From Demequina aestuarii (GTDB taxonomy: Bacteria > Actinomycetota > Actinomycetes > Actinomycetales > Demequinaceae): DNA of 64,000 bases. The stretch is from positions 176,714 to 240,713 of the forward strand of contig NZ_BBRD01000001.1 of the NCBI RefSeq assembly GCF_000975095.1, read 5' to 3'. The position numbers and the translations under genes were made by a program. Of the stretch, positions 55,038 to 64,000 are shown in pieces. Below the pieces are notes generated by a model. It worked only from the letters and a program-made list of their open reading frames with translations. It was not told where the DNA came from and did no database searches. Position 1 is the first letter of the stretch. Each line of letters begins with the position of its first letter.

Positions 55038-56237
55038 TCAGTCGATGCCGAGCGCCGTTGCGAGCGCGCGGGCCGACTCCCTGCCGTCGTGCCAGCGGGC
55101 GGCGAAGTCCCGAGCCAGCGTCGACGTGTCGACGTCGTCAGCGCCGAGGCCGCGCAGCACGTCCTCGAGCTGATCCGGCGTCGCGGACAGCACCGGCAGC
55201 TCCTCCGCCGTGACCGCGCGTACCGCGTCCCGCAACGGCGCACCCGCGAGGGAGATCACGAGTCGGCCAGCGTGCATGGCCTCGACTGCGGCGACGCCAT
55301 ACAGGTGAAGGCGGAACTGGTCGAGCACCACGTCAGCATCGGCGACGGTCCGTGGCACCTCCGTCGGTGGCAGTCGGCCCGGTGTCACCACCGCGATCTC
55401 CGCGTGCGCTGCCAGGCGGGCCAACGGTCGATCGAGGAGCGCGCCGCCCTTGATCCACGGGTTGGAGGGCAGATGAAGGACCCGCAGCGGCGGCGAGGAC
55501 AGGTCGATCGGGGGCGCACTCGCCCAGGGTGAGGGGTCCACGACGACGGGCAGCCACTGCGCGCCAGGGAGGTGGGCGAGCAGGTCGGGAGTCGACACGA
55601 GCTGGGGTACGCCGGAGGCGCGGGCAAGGCGAGCGTTGCGGACCGCGCGTGCCTCCAATGCGGCGACGTGGGCGCGGTGGCTGCGGTCCCGGAAGGGCGA
55701 CCACGGGTTGTCGGCGGACTCGACGGACGGGCGGCGGATGTCAGTGCCGTGCCACGCCATGGCGACCGTCACCCCTGCCTGCTGGAGCGCCCGCGCCTCG
55801 CGGGCCGAGTCGTAGCCGAACAGTGATCCGAAGAGCGGGCGGCCGGATTCGAGCACCACATGGGTGAAGCCGTCGACCACGGCGTCGAAGAGGGCGTCTT
55901 GCCAGCTGCGGCCGCGTCCCTGTACGTCGCGAGGGAGGATCTGGTCCGCGTCAAAGGCGAACGACCCCTCCGACGTCAGCATCCATGCCTCGGCGGTGAC
56001 GCCGTCTTGCTCCTTCATGAGTGCTCGCGCCCAGGCAGTGCCTTGACCCGCGAAGTTGGCAGGCGCGATCAGCACGTGCGCTCGCGACCCCGGGTCGCGG
56101 CTGACGGAAGGGACGCTGACGTCGCGGGCGCGCGACGCGGTGACTGCCCATCGGGCGCGCTCGATAGCGGCGTACGGGAACTCAGGCAGGCGGTACTGGA
56201 GGGCACGTACGCGCGTGGCGACCGATCGAACCCCCAT
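55038..56237 (-). CDS. Glycosyltransferase-like protein (paralogue of the gene at 45 kb)
   Basis: 399 residues from the ATG at 56237. It shares with the protein at 45260-46477 the blocks APANFAGQG, ESGRPLFGS, HGTDIRR, LVSTPDLL, VDPSPW and DQFRLHLYGVAAVEAM, including the GT4-like donor end, so both belong to one family. It is convergent with the previous glycosyltransferase gene, 15 bases apart, and ends the glycan region. Substrates are unknown. It lacks a signal peptide or membrane span. Confidence 0.82.
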   Translation of the reverse strand: MGVRSVATRVRALQYRLPEFPYAAIERARWAVTASRARDVSVPSVSRDPGSRAHVLIAPANFAGQGTAWARALMKEQDGVTAEAWMLTSEGSFAFDADQILPRDVQGRGRSWQDALFDAVVDGFTHVVLESGRPLFGSLFGYDSAREARALQQAGVTVAMAWHGTDIRRPSVESADNPWSPFRDRSHRAHVAALEARAVRNARLARASGVPQLVSTPDLLAHLPGAQWLPVVVDPSPWASAPPIDLSSPPLRVLHLPSNPWIKGGALLDRPLARLAAHAEIAVVTPGRLPPTEVPRTVADADVVLDQFRLHLYGVAAVEAMHAGRLVISLAGAPLRDAVRAVTAEELPVLSATPDQLEDVLRGLGADDVDTSTLARDFAARWHDGRESARALATALGID

Positions 56238-56326
56238 GAGACCCCCGTTCGTGTGGTGACAGGGGAATGGTCCCACGTTCCGTCGTGCAGGTCACCGCGA
56301 CGGTCTCGGCCCCGCCATTGACCGAC

Positions 56327-57331
56327 TCACCACTGACCGGGCGCCTTCGTGTGTGCGGCGTCGTCGTCGGTGGGCGCGGAGGGTGTCTCCTGCGGTGCGC
56401 TCGGGGTGGCCGACTGCGCCGTGGGAGCGGGTGCTGGCCCTGACGCCTGGCGGGCCGACCGTGATCTCGTCGCGCGGATCGCGACGACGGTCGCGGCGAC
56501 CAGGATCGTGGCAAGGGCCGCCCACGGGAGCAGCACGCCGGCGACGACCAGAGTCCCGGAGAGGAAGGCCAGGAGCGTGTTCCAGCCGGACCGCAGGCCT
56601 TCCCAGAAGGATTCGGGCGAATCGTCCACGATCACGATGGGTTCGGTGGTGAGCGAGAGCTCGATGGTCGACATCGATACTTGATCGTCGAGACCCCGCT
56701 GCCGGGACTCGAGGCTCTCGAGTTCCGCCTGACGACCGGCGAGCTCGTCCTCGAGCGCGATGATGTCCTTGATGTCCTCCGCCTCGAGCAGCAACGCCTG
56801 AATGCGGTCGGTCGAGGCGCGGAGCGTCGAGATCCGGGCATCCAGGTCCGTCACTTCGGTGGTGACATCGCGGGATTCCGTCGCGAACTGGTCGACCGTG
56901 CCCAGCGCTCGGAGGTCATCGACCACCGCCTCGAGGCTGTCCTGCGGGATGCGCAGCAGCAGCGTCGCTGAGCCCCCGTCGTATTCGTCGGCGGCGGTCT
57001 CAGTGCGGGCGTCGACGCGACCGCCCGCACTCTGCACCATGCCGACGGCTTGGTCGGCAGCCGCGATCGGATCCTCGACGGTCATGTAGAGCGACCCCGT
57101 CACGATCAGGGAGCGATCGTCGGTTCCCGCCTCGGTGCCGACGTCGGCACTCGCCTCTTCCTGGACGGCCTCGCCGCCTGCATCGGCGGCACGTGATCCG
57201 TCCGCATCGAAGGACTCGTCGGACGACGAGCAGCCCGCCAGAGCCGCTGCGGCGACGATCAGTCCCACGACGACTCCCGTGCGGCGCATGCGGCGCACGG
57301 TCGCGTCCTGATTGTCGGTCATGTCGCTCAT
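56327..57331 (-). CDS. DUF4349 lipoprotein
   Basis: 334 residues with a lipoprotein signal (lipobox LAGCSS near residue 34), an acidic linker, and a DUF4349 domain at about 70-275. This domain contains a long coiled coil (TDLDARISTLRASTDRIQ to LESRQRG) and ends in a membrane helix (about 255-290). A Pro/Ala-rich cytoplasmic or disordered tail follows. DUF4349 proteins are envelope proteins of unknown task. The ATG at 57331 is followed by a second Met three codons on. Confidence 0.88.
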   Translation of the reverse strand: MSDMTDNQDATVRRMRRTGVVVGLIVAAAALAGCSSSDESFDADGSRAADAGGEAVQEEASADVGTEAGTDDRSLIVTGSLYMTVEDPIAAADQAVGMVQSAGGRVDARTETAADEYDGGSATLLLRIPQDSLEAVVDDLRALGTVDQFATESRDVTTEVTDLDARISTLRASTDRIQALLLEAEDIKDIIALEDELAGRQAELESLESRQRGLDDQVSMSTIELSLTTEPIVIVDDSPESFWEGLRSGWNTLLAFLSGTLVVAGVLLPWAALATILVAATVVAIRATRSRSARQASGPAPAPTAQSATPSAPQETPSAPTDDDAAHTKAPGQW

Positions 57332-57415
57332 GCTAGAGAGACGCCTGGCAGAGCGCCATCGTTGGGGTGTGACTGAGGCCGATTCGCAACTCTTGGGGAA
57401 AAATCCAGAGTCGCT

Positions 57416-57443
57416 GCATCCAAACCCCTCTCCCGGTCGGAAG
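57416..57443 (+). promoter_or_regulatory. Possible ECF-type promoter of the DUF4397 gene
   Basis: GCATCC-N16-CGGAAG resembles the SigK-type CCATCC-N16-CCGAAT (9 of 12 positions), 60 bases before the DUF4397 start. The nearby ECF factor would be the natural reader. This is a weak match by eye. Confidence 0.3.
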
Positions 57444-57502
57444 TACGGGGTGAAGGAGGTCGCAACAGGCGCCCTCCCGAGCTCAGGAGAAGGAGAAGGA
57501 CC

Positions 57503-58315
57503 ATGCGCAAGTCAGCAATCGCCGGCGTCGCAGCCGGTGCGCTCATCGCCGTTGGAGCCGCCGCCCCCGCCCTCGCAGTCGAGGACGGGATGACGGAGCT
57601 CTCCGTGTTCCACGGCATTCCCGACACCCCGGTGGACGTGTACGTCAACGGCACGAACACCATCGACGACTTCCAGCCCGGCGACCTCGCCGGCCCGCTC
57701 GACCTGGAGCCCGGCACGTACACCGTCGCGCTCACCGCGACCGATGCCGCCGACGACTCGGACCCGGTGCTCGGCCCGATCGACATCACCCTGGAGGAGG
57801 GCATGAGCTACACCGCTGTCGCCCACCTCACCGCCGAGGGTGACCCGGGCGTGAACCTGTTCACGAACGACATCTCCGAGACTGCAGCCGGCGAGGGCCG
57901 GCTGACCGTGCGTCACACGGCCGCGGCTCCTGCCGTCGACGTGTGGGCTGACGGTGCGGTGCTCTTCGAGAACCTCTCCAACCCGGACGAGGTGTCAGGC
58001 GACGTTCCCGCCGCCACCTACGAGGCCGCTGTCTCGCTCACCGGCGAGACTGACCCCGTGCTCGGCCCCACAGACGTGGAGATCGCCGACGGCGTGAACA
58101 CCATCGTCTACGCCTGGGGCAGCGCTGCGGACGGCAACCTGGACCTCGCTGTCCAGACCGTCGACACCCACTCGTCCAGCCCGTCCGAAGTGGCGGCCGG
58201 CACCCAGGGGCTCGCCGCTGACCGCGGCGTCCCGGCGGGAGCGATCGCTGCGATCCTCCTCGCCTTCGCGCTGGCGGCGGCAGCCGCTGGGCGAATGGTG
58301 ACCGCTCGACGCTGA
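57503..58315 (+). CDS. DUF4397 secreted, wall-associated protein
   Basis: 270 residues. A signal peptide (ending about AAPALAVE, residue 26) leads to two DUF4397 beta domains (SVFHGIPDTPVDVYVNG and TVRHTAAAPAVDVWADG), then a C-terminal hydrophobic helix and an RR tail. The end looks like a sortase sorting signal but has no LPXTG; the equivalent stretch reads RGVPAGA. AGGAGAAGGA precedes the ATG. First gene of a run with a sortase, an ECF sigma factor and its anti-sigma, a layout similar to SigK-type loci with exported beta-domain proteins. Confidence 0.9.
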   Translation: MRKSAIAGVAAGALIAVGAAAPALAVEDGMTELSVFHGIPDTPVDVYVNGTNTIDDFQPGDLAGPLDLEPGTYTVALTATDAADDSDPVLGPIDITLEEGMSYTAVAHLTAEGDPGVNLFTNDISETAAGEGRLTVRHTAAAPAVDVWADGAVLFENLSNPDEVSGDVPAATYEAAVSLTGETDPVLGPTDVEIADGVNTIVYAWGSAADGNLDLAVQTVDTHSSSPSEVAAGTQGLAADRGVPAGAIAAILLAFALAAAAAGRMVTARR

Positions 58316-58409
58316 CCGTGCGGTCACGCGGGGGCACGTCCTGATCCAGGGCGTGTCCCCGCTCCCGGCGTCCCCGACACCCGCGTCTCACACGAAAGGA
58401 CTCTCCTCC

Positions 58410-59078
58410 ATGCGCACGCTCGTCGCGCTCCTCGTGAGCGTCCTCCTGGTCGGGTGCGCGGTCGCCGCCGACGATGCCTCGGAGACCACCGCGCCGTCGA
58501 CCACCGACTCGAGCACCATGCCCGGCGGCGAGTCCGTCGGGGAAGTGCGGGCACCGGTGTTCTTGGGCGAGGTGGAGATCTCCGACACGTCGCCCGAGAC
58601 TCTCGCGGAGCTCAGGGCGGTCCCGCCGGAGAGACTCGTCGTCGCGTCACTCGACATCGACATGGCAGTCACGGATGTGGGCCTGGAAGGCGACGGCGCC
58701 ATGGAGATCCCCGAGTCTGCCTCGACGGCGGGCTGGTATCGATACGGCCCGGCGCCGGGCGGCGAGGCGGGCAACGCGGTGCTCGCCGCGCATGTCGACG
58801 ATGCCGTCATCGGCCTTGGTCCCTTCTCCAGACTCCTGGACATCGACGAGGGGGCGCAGATCGTCATCGACAGCGCAGACGGAGCGGAGACCGCATACGA
58901 GGTCACGCGGGTCGAGAAGACGAACAAGCGCGAGGTCGACATGGGACTCGTCTTTGATCGCGCGGGTCCCGCGCAACTGGTGCTCGTCACGTGTGGTGGA
59001 CGCTTCGACTGGGATACGGGACACTACGAGGACAATGTCGTGGTCTACGCGACGCCTATTGACGAGTCGGCGCGGTGA
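58410..59078 (+). CDS. Class F-like sortase with lipoprotein signal
   Basis: 222-residue exported transpeptidase. The signal MRTLVALLVSVLLVGC carries a lipobox (LVGC), unusual for a sortase, which normally has a membrane helix. The sortase beta barrel begins about residue 70 (VVASLDIDMAVTDVGLEGD). Catalytic His is in LAAHVDDAV and Cys in LVTCGGRFD, followed by YEDNVVVYA. The ATG at 58410 has AAAGGA 9 bases upstream. It lies 94 bases after the DUF4397 gene, its likely substrate, and overlaps the sigma gene by four bases. Confidence 0.88.
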   Translation: MRTLVALLVSVLLVGCAVAADDASETTAPSTTDSSTMPGGESVGEVRAPVFLGEVEISDTSPETLAELRAVPPERLVVASLDIDMAVTDVGLEGDGAMEIPESASTAGWYRYGPAPGGEAGNAVLAAHVDDAVIGLGPFSRLLDIDEGAQIVIDSADGAETAYEVTRVEKTNKREVDMGLVFDRAGPAQLVLVTCGGRFDWDTGHYEDNVVVYATPIDESAR

Positions 59079-59668
59079 GTGCCGTCATGATCGCGAAGGA
59101 GCCCGTCCGGATGGTGGTTGTCCCGTCGTCGCCGCGCGACCGTGACGACACGGCTCGTGCCTTTGCGCTGGGTGAGGACGGTGCGCTGGAAGAGCTCTAC
59201 CGCGACCTGTCGCCGTTGGTCTACACCATGGCGGTGCGTTCGCTGGGCTCGACGGCCGATGCCGAGGACGTCACGCAGCAGACCTTCGTCTCGGCGTGGC
59301 GCGGACGTGCGGGATTCGACCCCGTGCGGGGTGACCTGCGCGGGTGGGTGGTGGGCATCGCCAAACGGCGCATCGCCGATGCGCTCGAGTCGCGGTCGCG
59401 CGAGCATCGGCGTCTCGAGGCGGTGAAGGAGTCGACTCCGGCAGACGCTGTGACGCCGGACGACGCCGACAGCGTGCTGCTCGCGTACGAGGTGGATGCG
59501 CTCGGCCCGCCGCGCGCGACGATCGTGGCGCTCGCCTTCTTCGAGGGGGAGACGCACGAACAGATCGCCAGGCGGATGGACATGCCGCTCGGCACGGTGA
59601 AGAGCCATATCAGACGTGGATTGATCGAACTGCGAGACCGATGGGAGGTGTCCGATGTCGCATCTTGA
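59075..59668 (+). CDS. ECF sigma factor
   Basis: 197-residue sigma-70 type factor with region 2 (SLGSTADAEDVTQQTFVSAW) and region 4 (ETHEQIARRMDMPLGTVKSHI) and no further domain. It should direct polymerase to its own promoter set when freed from the anti-sigma factor. The GTG start at 59075 overlaps the sortase stop; its end overlaps the anti-sigma gene by 14 bases. The locus resembles SigK/RskA systems; target promoters are not proven. Confidence 0.93.
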   Translation: MSAVMIAKEPVRMVVVPSSPRDRDDTARAFALGEDGALEELYRDLSPLVYTMAVRSLGSTADAEDVTQQTFVSAWRGRAGFDPVRGDLRGWVVGIAKRRIADALESRSREHRRLEAVKESTPADAVTPDDADSVLLAYEVDALGPPRATIVALAFFEGETHEQIARRMDMPLGTVKSHIRRGLIELRDRWEVSDVAS

Positions 59669-60419
59669 CGATGATGTGCTGGCTGAGTTCGCGCTCGGCG
59701 GCGGCAGCGCGTCGGACGCGGAGCACGCCGCCACCTGCGTGGAGTGCCGGGGCGAGGTCGAGTCGCTGCGAGCGATGGTCGCGCGCGTACAGATGGCCGG
59801 GCCTGGCGGTGACCTGCTCACGCCGCCGGACCGCGTGTGGGACGCGGTCGTCGCAGAGGTGCACTCCGACCGTGCCGTCCCCAGCCGATCATCGGGCGAG
59901 GCGGATGAGAGCGACGGGTCTGGGCCCGCATCCGCAGTCACGACCGCAGACGACGATGATCTGGCCTCTCGCAGGCCGCGACGAGGCTCCCGATGGTCGC
60001 TTGCCGCCGCAGCGGCAGCGGGGGTCGTGGTGGGCGGCATCGGTGTCGGGGCCGCTCTCGGGATCAACGGCGGTGACGAGCCGGCGGCGATCGTGGCGCA
60101 GGCGCCACTGACCGATCTGTCGACGGAGGCGCCTGCGGGCGACGCCGTCGTGGAGACGCGTGACGACGGCACCCAGGTGATCGTGATCGACACCGACACC
60201 CGCGACGTGGAGGACGCGTACCTCGAGGTATGGCTCATCGACGAGGCGATCAAGGGCATGGTGAGCCTCGGTCATCTCACTGGGGGCTCCGGCGAGTTCG
60301 TGCTCCCTCCCGGCTTCGACATCTCGGACTTCCCCATCGTCGACATCTCCGTGGAGCCGCTCGATGGCGTGCCGACGCACAGCGGCGAATCCGTCACGCG
60401 CGGAGTGCTGGAGACCTGA
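59655..60419 (+). CDS. RskA-type anti-sigma factor
   Basis: 254 residues: a cytoplasmic zinc-finger anti-sigma part with HAATCVEC (HxxxCxxC), an acidic linker, one membrane helix (about 117-140, SLAAAAAAGVVVGGIG), and an extracellular RskA domain ending with IVDISVEPLDGVPTHSGES, typical of the family. It holds the sigma factor upstream until regulated proteolysis. It overlaps the sigma gene, so the two should be made in equal amounts. Confidence 0.93.
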   Translation: MSHLDDDVLAEFALGGGSASDAEHAATCVECRGEVESLRAMVARVQMAGPGGDLLTPPDRVWDAVVAEVHSDRAVPSRSSGEADESDGSGPASAVTTADDDDLASRRPRRGSRWSLAAAAAAGVVVGGIGVGAALGINGGDEPAAIVAQAPLTDLSTEAPAGDAVVETRDDGTQVIVIDTDTRDVEDAYLEVWLIDEAIKGMVSLGHLTGGSGEFVLPPGFDISDFPIVDISVEPLDGVPTHSGESVTRGVLET

Positions 60420-60519
60420 CAGAACCTCCTACGCGGCGGAGTGCGTGCTCACCAGTGGGGTACGCTCTCGTCCCATTACCCATCTCGCCTGGAGAGGGGT
60501 GGATCAAGGAGAGTGAACT

Positions 60520-60930
60520 GTGGCGGAGGAACGGACGTGGGTGACGCCTGAGGCGCATCGGCGACTCGTGGACGAACTCGGGGGCCTCACCGCCCGCGGC
60601 GACGACGCGGATGCTTCCGCGCGTGCCCGCATCGTCGAGCTTCGCGCCCTCCTCGACTCGGTAGAGGTCGGCACCCGCCCTGACGACGGGCTCGTCGAGA
60701 CCGGCATGCGCGTCACCGTGCGCAGCGTCCAGGACCACACTGAGACCGCCTTCGTGCTGGGCGATCGCGCACTGCTGGGCCACGACCTCGCGGGAGGCGT
60801 CACGGTGTTCTCGCTGGAGTCTCCGCTGGGCGCAGCCGTCGACGGCCGTCACGTGGGCGACCAGGTCACCTTCACCACCCCACGCGGCGATCGAGACATC
60901 GTCATCGTCGCCGCGACTCCCGTCGGCTGA
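60520..60930 (+). CDS. GreA/GreB-like factor
   Basis: 136 residues. The first 60 form a short, charged helical part and the rest a Gre C-terminal FKBP-like domain (FSLESPLGAAVDGRHVGDQVTF). True GreA is about 158-165 residues with a long coiled coil bearing two acidic tip residues; here the coil is shortened, so cleavage activity is doubtful, and it may compete for the polymerase secondary channel. The start is GTG 60520 with AAGGAGA 7 bases upstream. Confidence 0.82.
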   Translation: MAEERTWVTPEAHRRLVDELGGLTARGDDADASARARIVELRALLDSVEVGTRPDDGLVETGMRVTVRSVQDHTETAFVLGDRALLGHDLAGGVTVFSLESPLGAAVDGRHVGDQVTFTTPRGDRDIVIVAATPVG

Positions 60931-62349
<1,419 letters not shown>

Positions 62350-62362
62350 CGCCGTCCATCGC

Positions 62363-63028
62363 TCAGGGGCGCTGAGCGAACCTCTCGACGAGGTCGCCGT
62401 CGCCGCCGACCACCAGCAGGTCGTCGGCGTGGAGGACGGTCGACTTGGAGCCGTACTCGAACTCGCCGCCAGGTGACATGACGCCGATCACCTGGACGCC
62501 GTACTTGTCGCGCAGCTTGAGCTCCGCGAGCGAGAAGTTGTGGGTCTCGAGGGGTGGGCGCATCTTCACGATCGTGAAGCCCTCGTCGATCTCGATGTAG
62601 TCGAGCATGCGGCCGCCCACGGAGTGGGCGACGCGCGCGCCTGCATCGGACTCGGGGAAGACGATGTGGTGTGCGCCGATGCGTCGCAGGATGCGGGCGT
62701 GCTCGGTGGAGATGGCCTTGGCCCAGATCTCCTGCATGCCGATGTCGACGAGGTTGCCGGTGATGAGCACCGAGGCCTCGAGGGAGGTGCCCACGCCGAC
62801 CACGGCGGCGGAGAACTCCTCCGCACCCATCTGCTCGAGTGCGCGCGGGTCGGTCGCATCGGCCTGGACCACGGGAAGCCGTTTGGACCAGCGCTCGACG
62901 AGGTCGCCGTCGCGCTCGACCGCCAGCACCTCGACGTCCATGGTGTCGAGGGTGTCGGCGAGCGCGGAACCGAAGCGCCCGAGCCCGACCACGAGGACGC
63001 CCGATGCGGTGGTGTCGTTGCTAGCCAA
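62363..63028 (-). CDS. trkA: Potassium uptake regulatory subunit TrkA/KtrA
   Basis: Cytoplasmic RCK protein that gates the TrkH/KtrB channel in response to nucleotides. 221 residues: an RCK-N domain with VLVVGLGRFGSALADTL (NAD/ATP site) and an RCK-C domain from about 135 (FSLAELKLRDKYGVQVIGV). One copy of each domain marks it as KtrA-like, not the doubled enterobacterial TrkA. Its start overlaps the membrane subunit gene by eight bases. Confidence 0.94.
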   Translation of the reverse strand: MASNDTTASGVLVVGLGRFGSALADTLDTMDVEVLAVERDGDLVERWSKRLPVVQADATDPRALEQMGAEEFSAAVVGVGTSLEASVLITGNLVDIGMQEIWAKAISTEHARILRRIGAHHIVFPESDAGARVAHSVGGRMLDYIEIDEGFTIVKMRPPLETHNFSLAELKLRDKYGVQVIGVMSPGGEFEYGSKSTVLHADDLLVVGGDGDLVERFAQRP

Positions 63029-64000
63029 TGATCGGCCTTTCTGAGGGGTACCGGATGACCCGGCGCTGCTTGTTCAACGCTAGCGCGGCGGCGACGGTGA
63101 GAGAGCCGACGCGGCCCACATACATGAGGACGATCAGCGTGCCCTTGGCCTCGGGCGGCAGTCCTGCGGTGATGCCGGTGCTGAGACCGCACGTGGCGAA
63201 CGCCGACACGGTCTCGTACAGCGCCCGGTCCAGCGTGATGTTGGTCTGAGCCATGAAGACGGCCGTGCCGACGACCACGACGCTCACACCGATCATGGTG
63301 ATCGCGACGGCACCGCGCAGCACCTCGGTGCCCACCCGCTTGCCGAAGGCCTCCATGTCGCGCCGACCGCGGGCCTCCGCGACGATGGCGAGCAGCAGCA
63401 CCGCAAGGGTGGTCACCCGGATGCCACCGGCAGTCGAGCCCGATCCGCCGCCGATGAACATCAGCACGATCTCCAGCAGCCACGTGGTCTCGCGGGCCTG
63501 ACCGACGTCGAAGGACGCGAATCCGCCGGAACGCTGATTGATCGACTGGAAGAAGATGTTGCCGATGCTCTCCTGAGTGGACGCGGCGCCAAGCGTGTCG
63601 GGGTTGCTCCACTCGAAGATCGCCAGGAACCCCGCAGAGACGAGCATGAGCGCGCCCACCATGATCAGCGTGAGCTTGGTGTGCAGCGACCACATGTGAG
63701 GACGTTGCCAGCCGCGCACCATGTTGAGGTAGACCGGGTAGCCCAGGCTGCCGATGAGCACGCCGAGCCCGATCGGAACCAGCATCCAGAAGTCCGCCGC
63801 GAATGGGTAGAGGCCGGCAGGGTCAGGGGTGAAGCCAGCATTGTTGAACGCCGAGATCGCGTAGAACGACGAGTAGCCGATCGAGCGCCCGATGCCGTAG
63901 TCCAGCGTGAGGAAGCGGGGCAGCAGCACGAGAGCGATGACGATCTCGACGGAGAACGAGACCACGACGACCGTGCGCAGGAGCGACCGCAGGTCGCCGA
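63021..64000 (-). CDS. Potassium transporter TrkH/KtrB, C-terminal part (cut by window edge)
   Basis: K+ channel-like transporter; the frame is open through base 64000, so the N-terminus lies outside. The 326 codons present contain three of the four pore loops: SAFNNAGFT, NQRSGGFASF and FATCGLSTG, with hydrophobic helices between, and GGGSGSTAGGIRVTT. It pairs with the RCK subunit downstream. K+ uptake coupled to Na+ is usual for KtrAB; the ion coupling cannot be read here. Confidence 0.93.
   Translation of the reverse strand, partial: GDLRSLLRTVVVVSFSVEIVIALVLLPRFLTLDYGIGRSIGYSSFYAISAFNNAGFTPDPAGLYPFAADFWMLVPIGLGVLIGSLGYPVYLNMVRGWQRPHMWSLHTKLTLIMVGALMLVSAGFLAIFEWSNPDTLGAASTQESIGNIFFQSINQRSGGFASFDVGQARETTWLLEIVLMFIGGGSGSTAGGIRVTTLAVLLLAIVAEARGRRDMEAFGKRVGTEVLRGAVAITMIGVSVVVVGTAVFMAQTNITLDRALYETVSAFATCGLSTGITAGLPPEAKGTLIVLMYVGRVGSLTVAAALALNKQRRVIRYPSERPIIG

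Overview
The window is high-GC, gene-dense DNA from an actinobacterium, most likely a member of the Micrococcales close to Cellulomonas or Demequina. Pointers are the Cellulomonas-type cellobiose phosphorylase, the HspR-controlled dnaK-grpE-dnaJ-hspR operon with two HAIR operators, the actinobacterial xylose isomerase, GTG starts, and DUF2510, LytR_C, DUF4349 and DUF4397 proteins. Genus assignment is inference; no rRNA is present.

Layout. 0-5 kb: xylAB (xylB cut by the left edge) divergent from a ROK repressor, then a lactate permease. 5-12 kb: lysC-asd, a large inverted repeat, a carboxylesterase, and a TetR gene divergent from an ABC exporter. 12-16 kb: recR, a 3-methyladenine glycosylase, dnaX, the SRP RNA and tRNA-Ser(GGA). 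16.4-19.5 kb: a poor, partly decayed island with a truncated LURP-like gene, a frameshifted secreted-protein gene, a lipoprotein, a protease-like protein without a catalytic triad and a broken ssb, with a diverged 140-base direct repeat at either end. 19.5-25.3 kb: tRNA-Ser(CGA), tadA, upp and nrdAB with DnaA and NrdR boxes upstream. 25-34 kb: a drug efflux pump, a DJ-1/PfpI protein, a 978-residue sigma/anti-sigma/surface fusion, a GGDEF-like protein, a DrrAB-type exporter and a VOC protein. 34-38 kb: the heat-shock operon. 38-42 kb: a rhodanese and thiBPQ under a TPP riboswitch. 42-56 kb: a DUF2510 protein, dcd, and a surface-glycan region with six glycosyltransferase-type genes, wecB and an embedded cellobiose phosphorylase. 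56-64 kb: DUF4349 lipoprotein, a DUF4397-sortase-ECF sigma-anti-sigma unit, a Gre-like factor, gdhA, and a TrkA/TrkH potassium system cut by the right edge.

How the genes work together. Xylose use is controlled locally: the xylAB promoter carries an inverted repeat on its -10 box, next to the ROK gene. Deoxynucleotide supply is represented by nrdAB and dcd. NrdB carries the full ligand set of the class Ic (Mn/Fe) type with Phe at the radical-tyrosine position, and its promoter has two NrdR boxes spaced 32 bases apart plus a cluster of DnaA boxes. Two separate envelope-stress style sigma modules occur: a single-chain ECF/zinc-finger/membrane/surface protein, and a conventional ECF plus anti-sigma pair coupled to a sortase and a DUF4397 surface protein.

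The most unusual signals are the class Ic reductase with its double regulation and long NrdA tail linker, the ECF fusion, the nested inverted repeat at 7.2 kb, the decayed island between the two tRNA-Ser genes, a domain in the glycan cluster that appears both fused and alone, and an 11-base word (GCGCATCGGCC) that is strongly over-represented and enriched between genes. No CRISPR array, integrase, transposase or complete prophage was seen.
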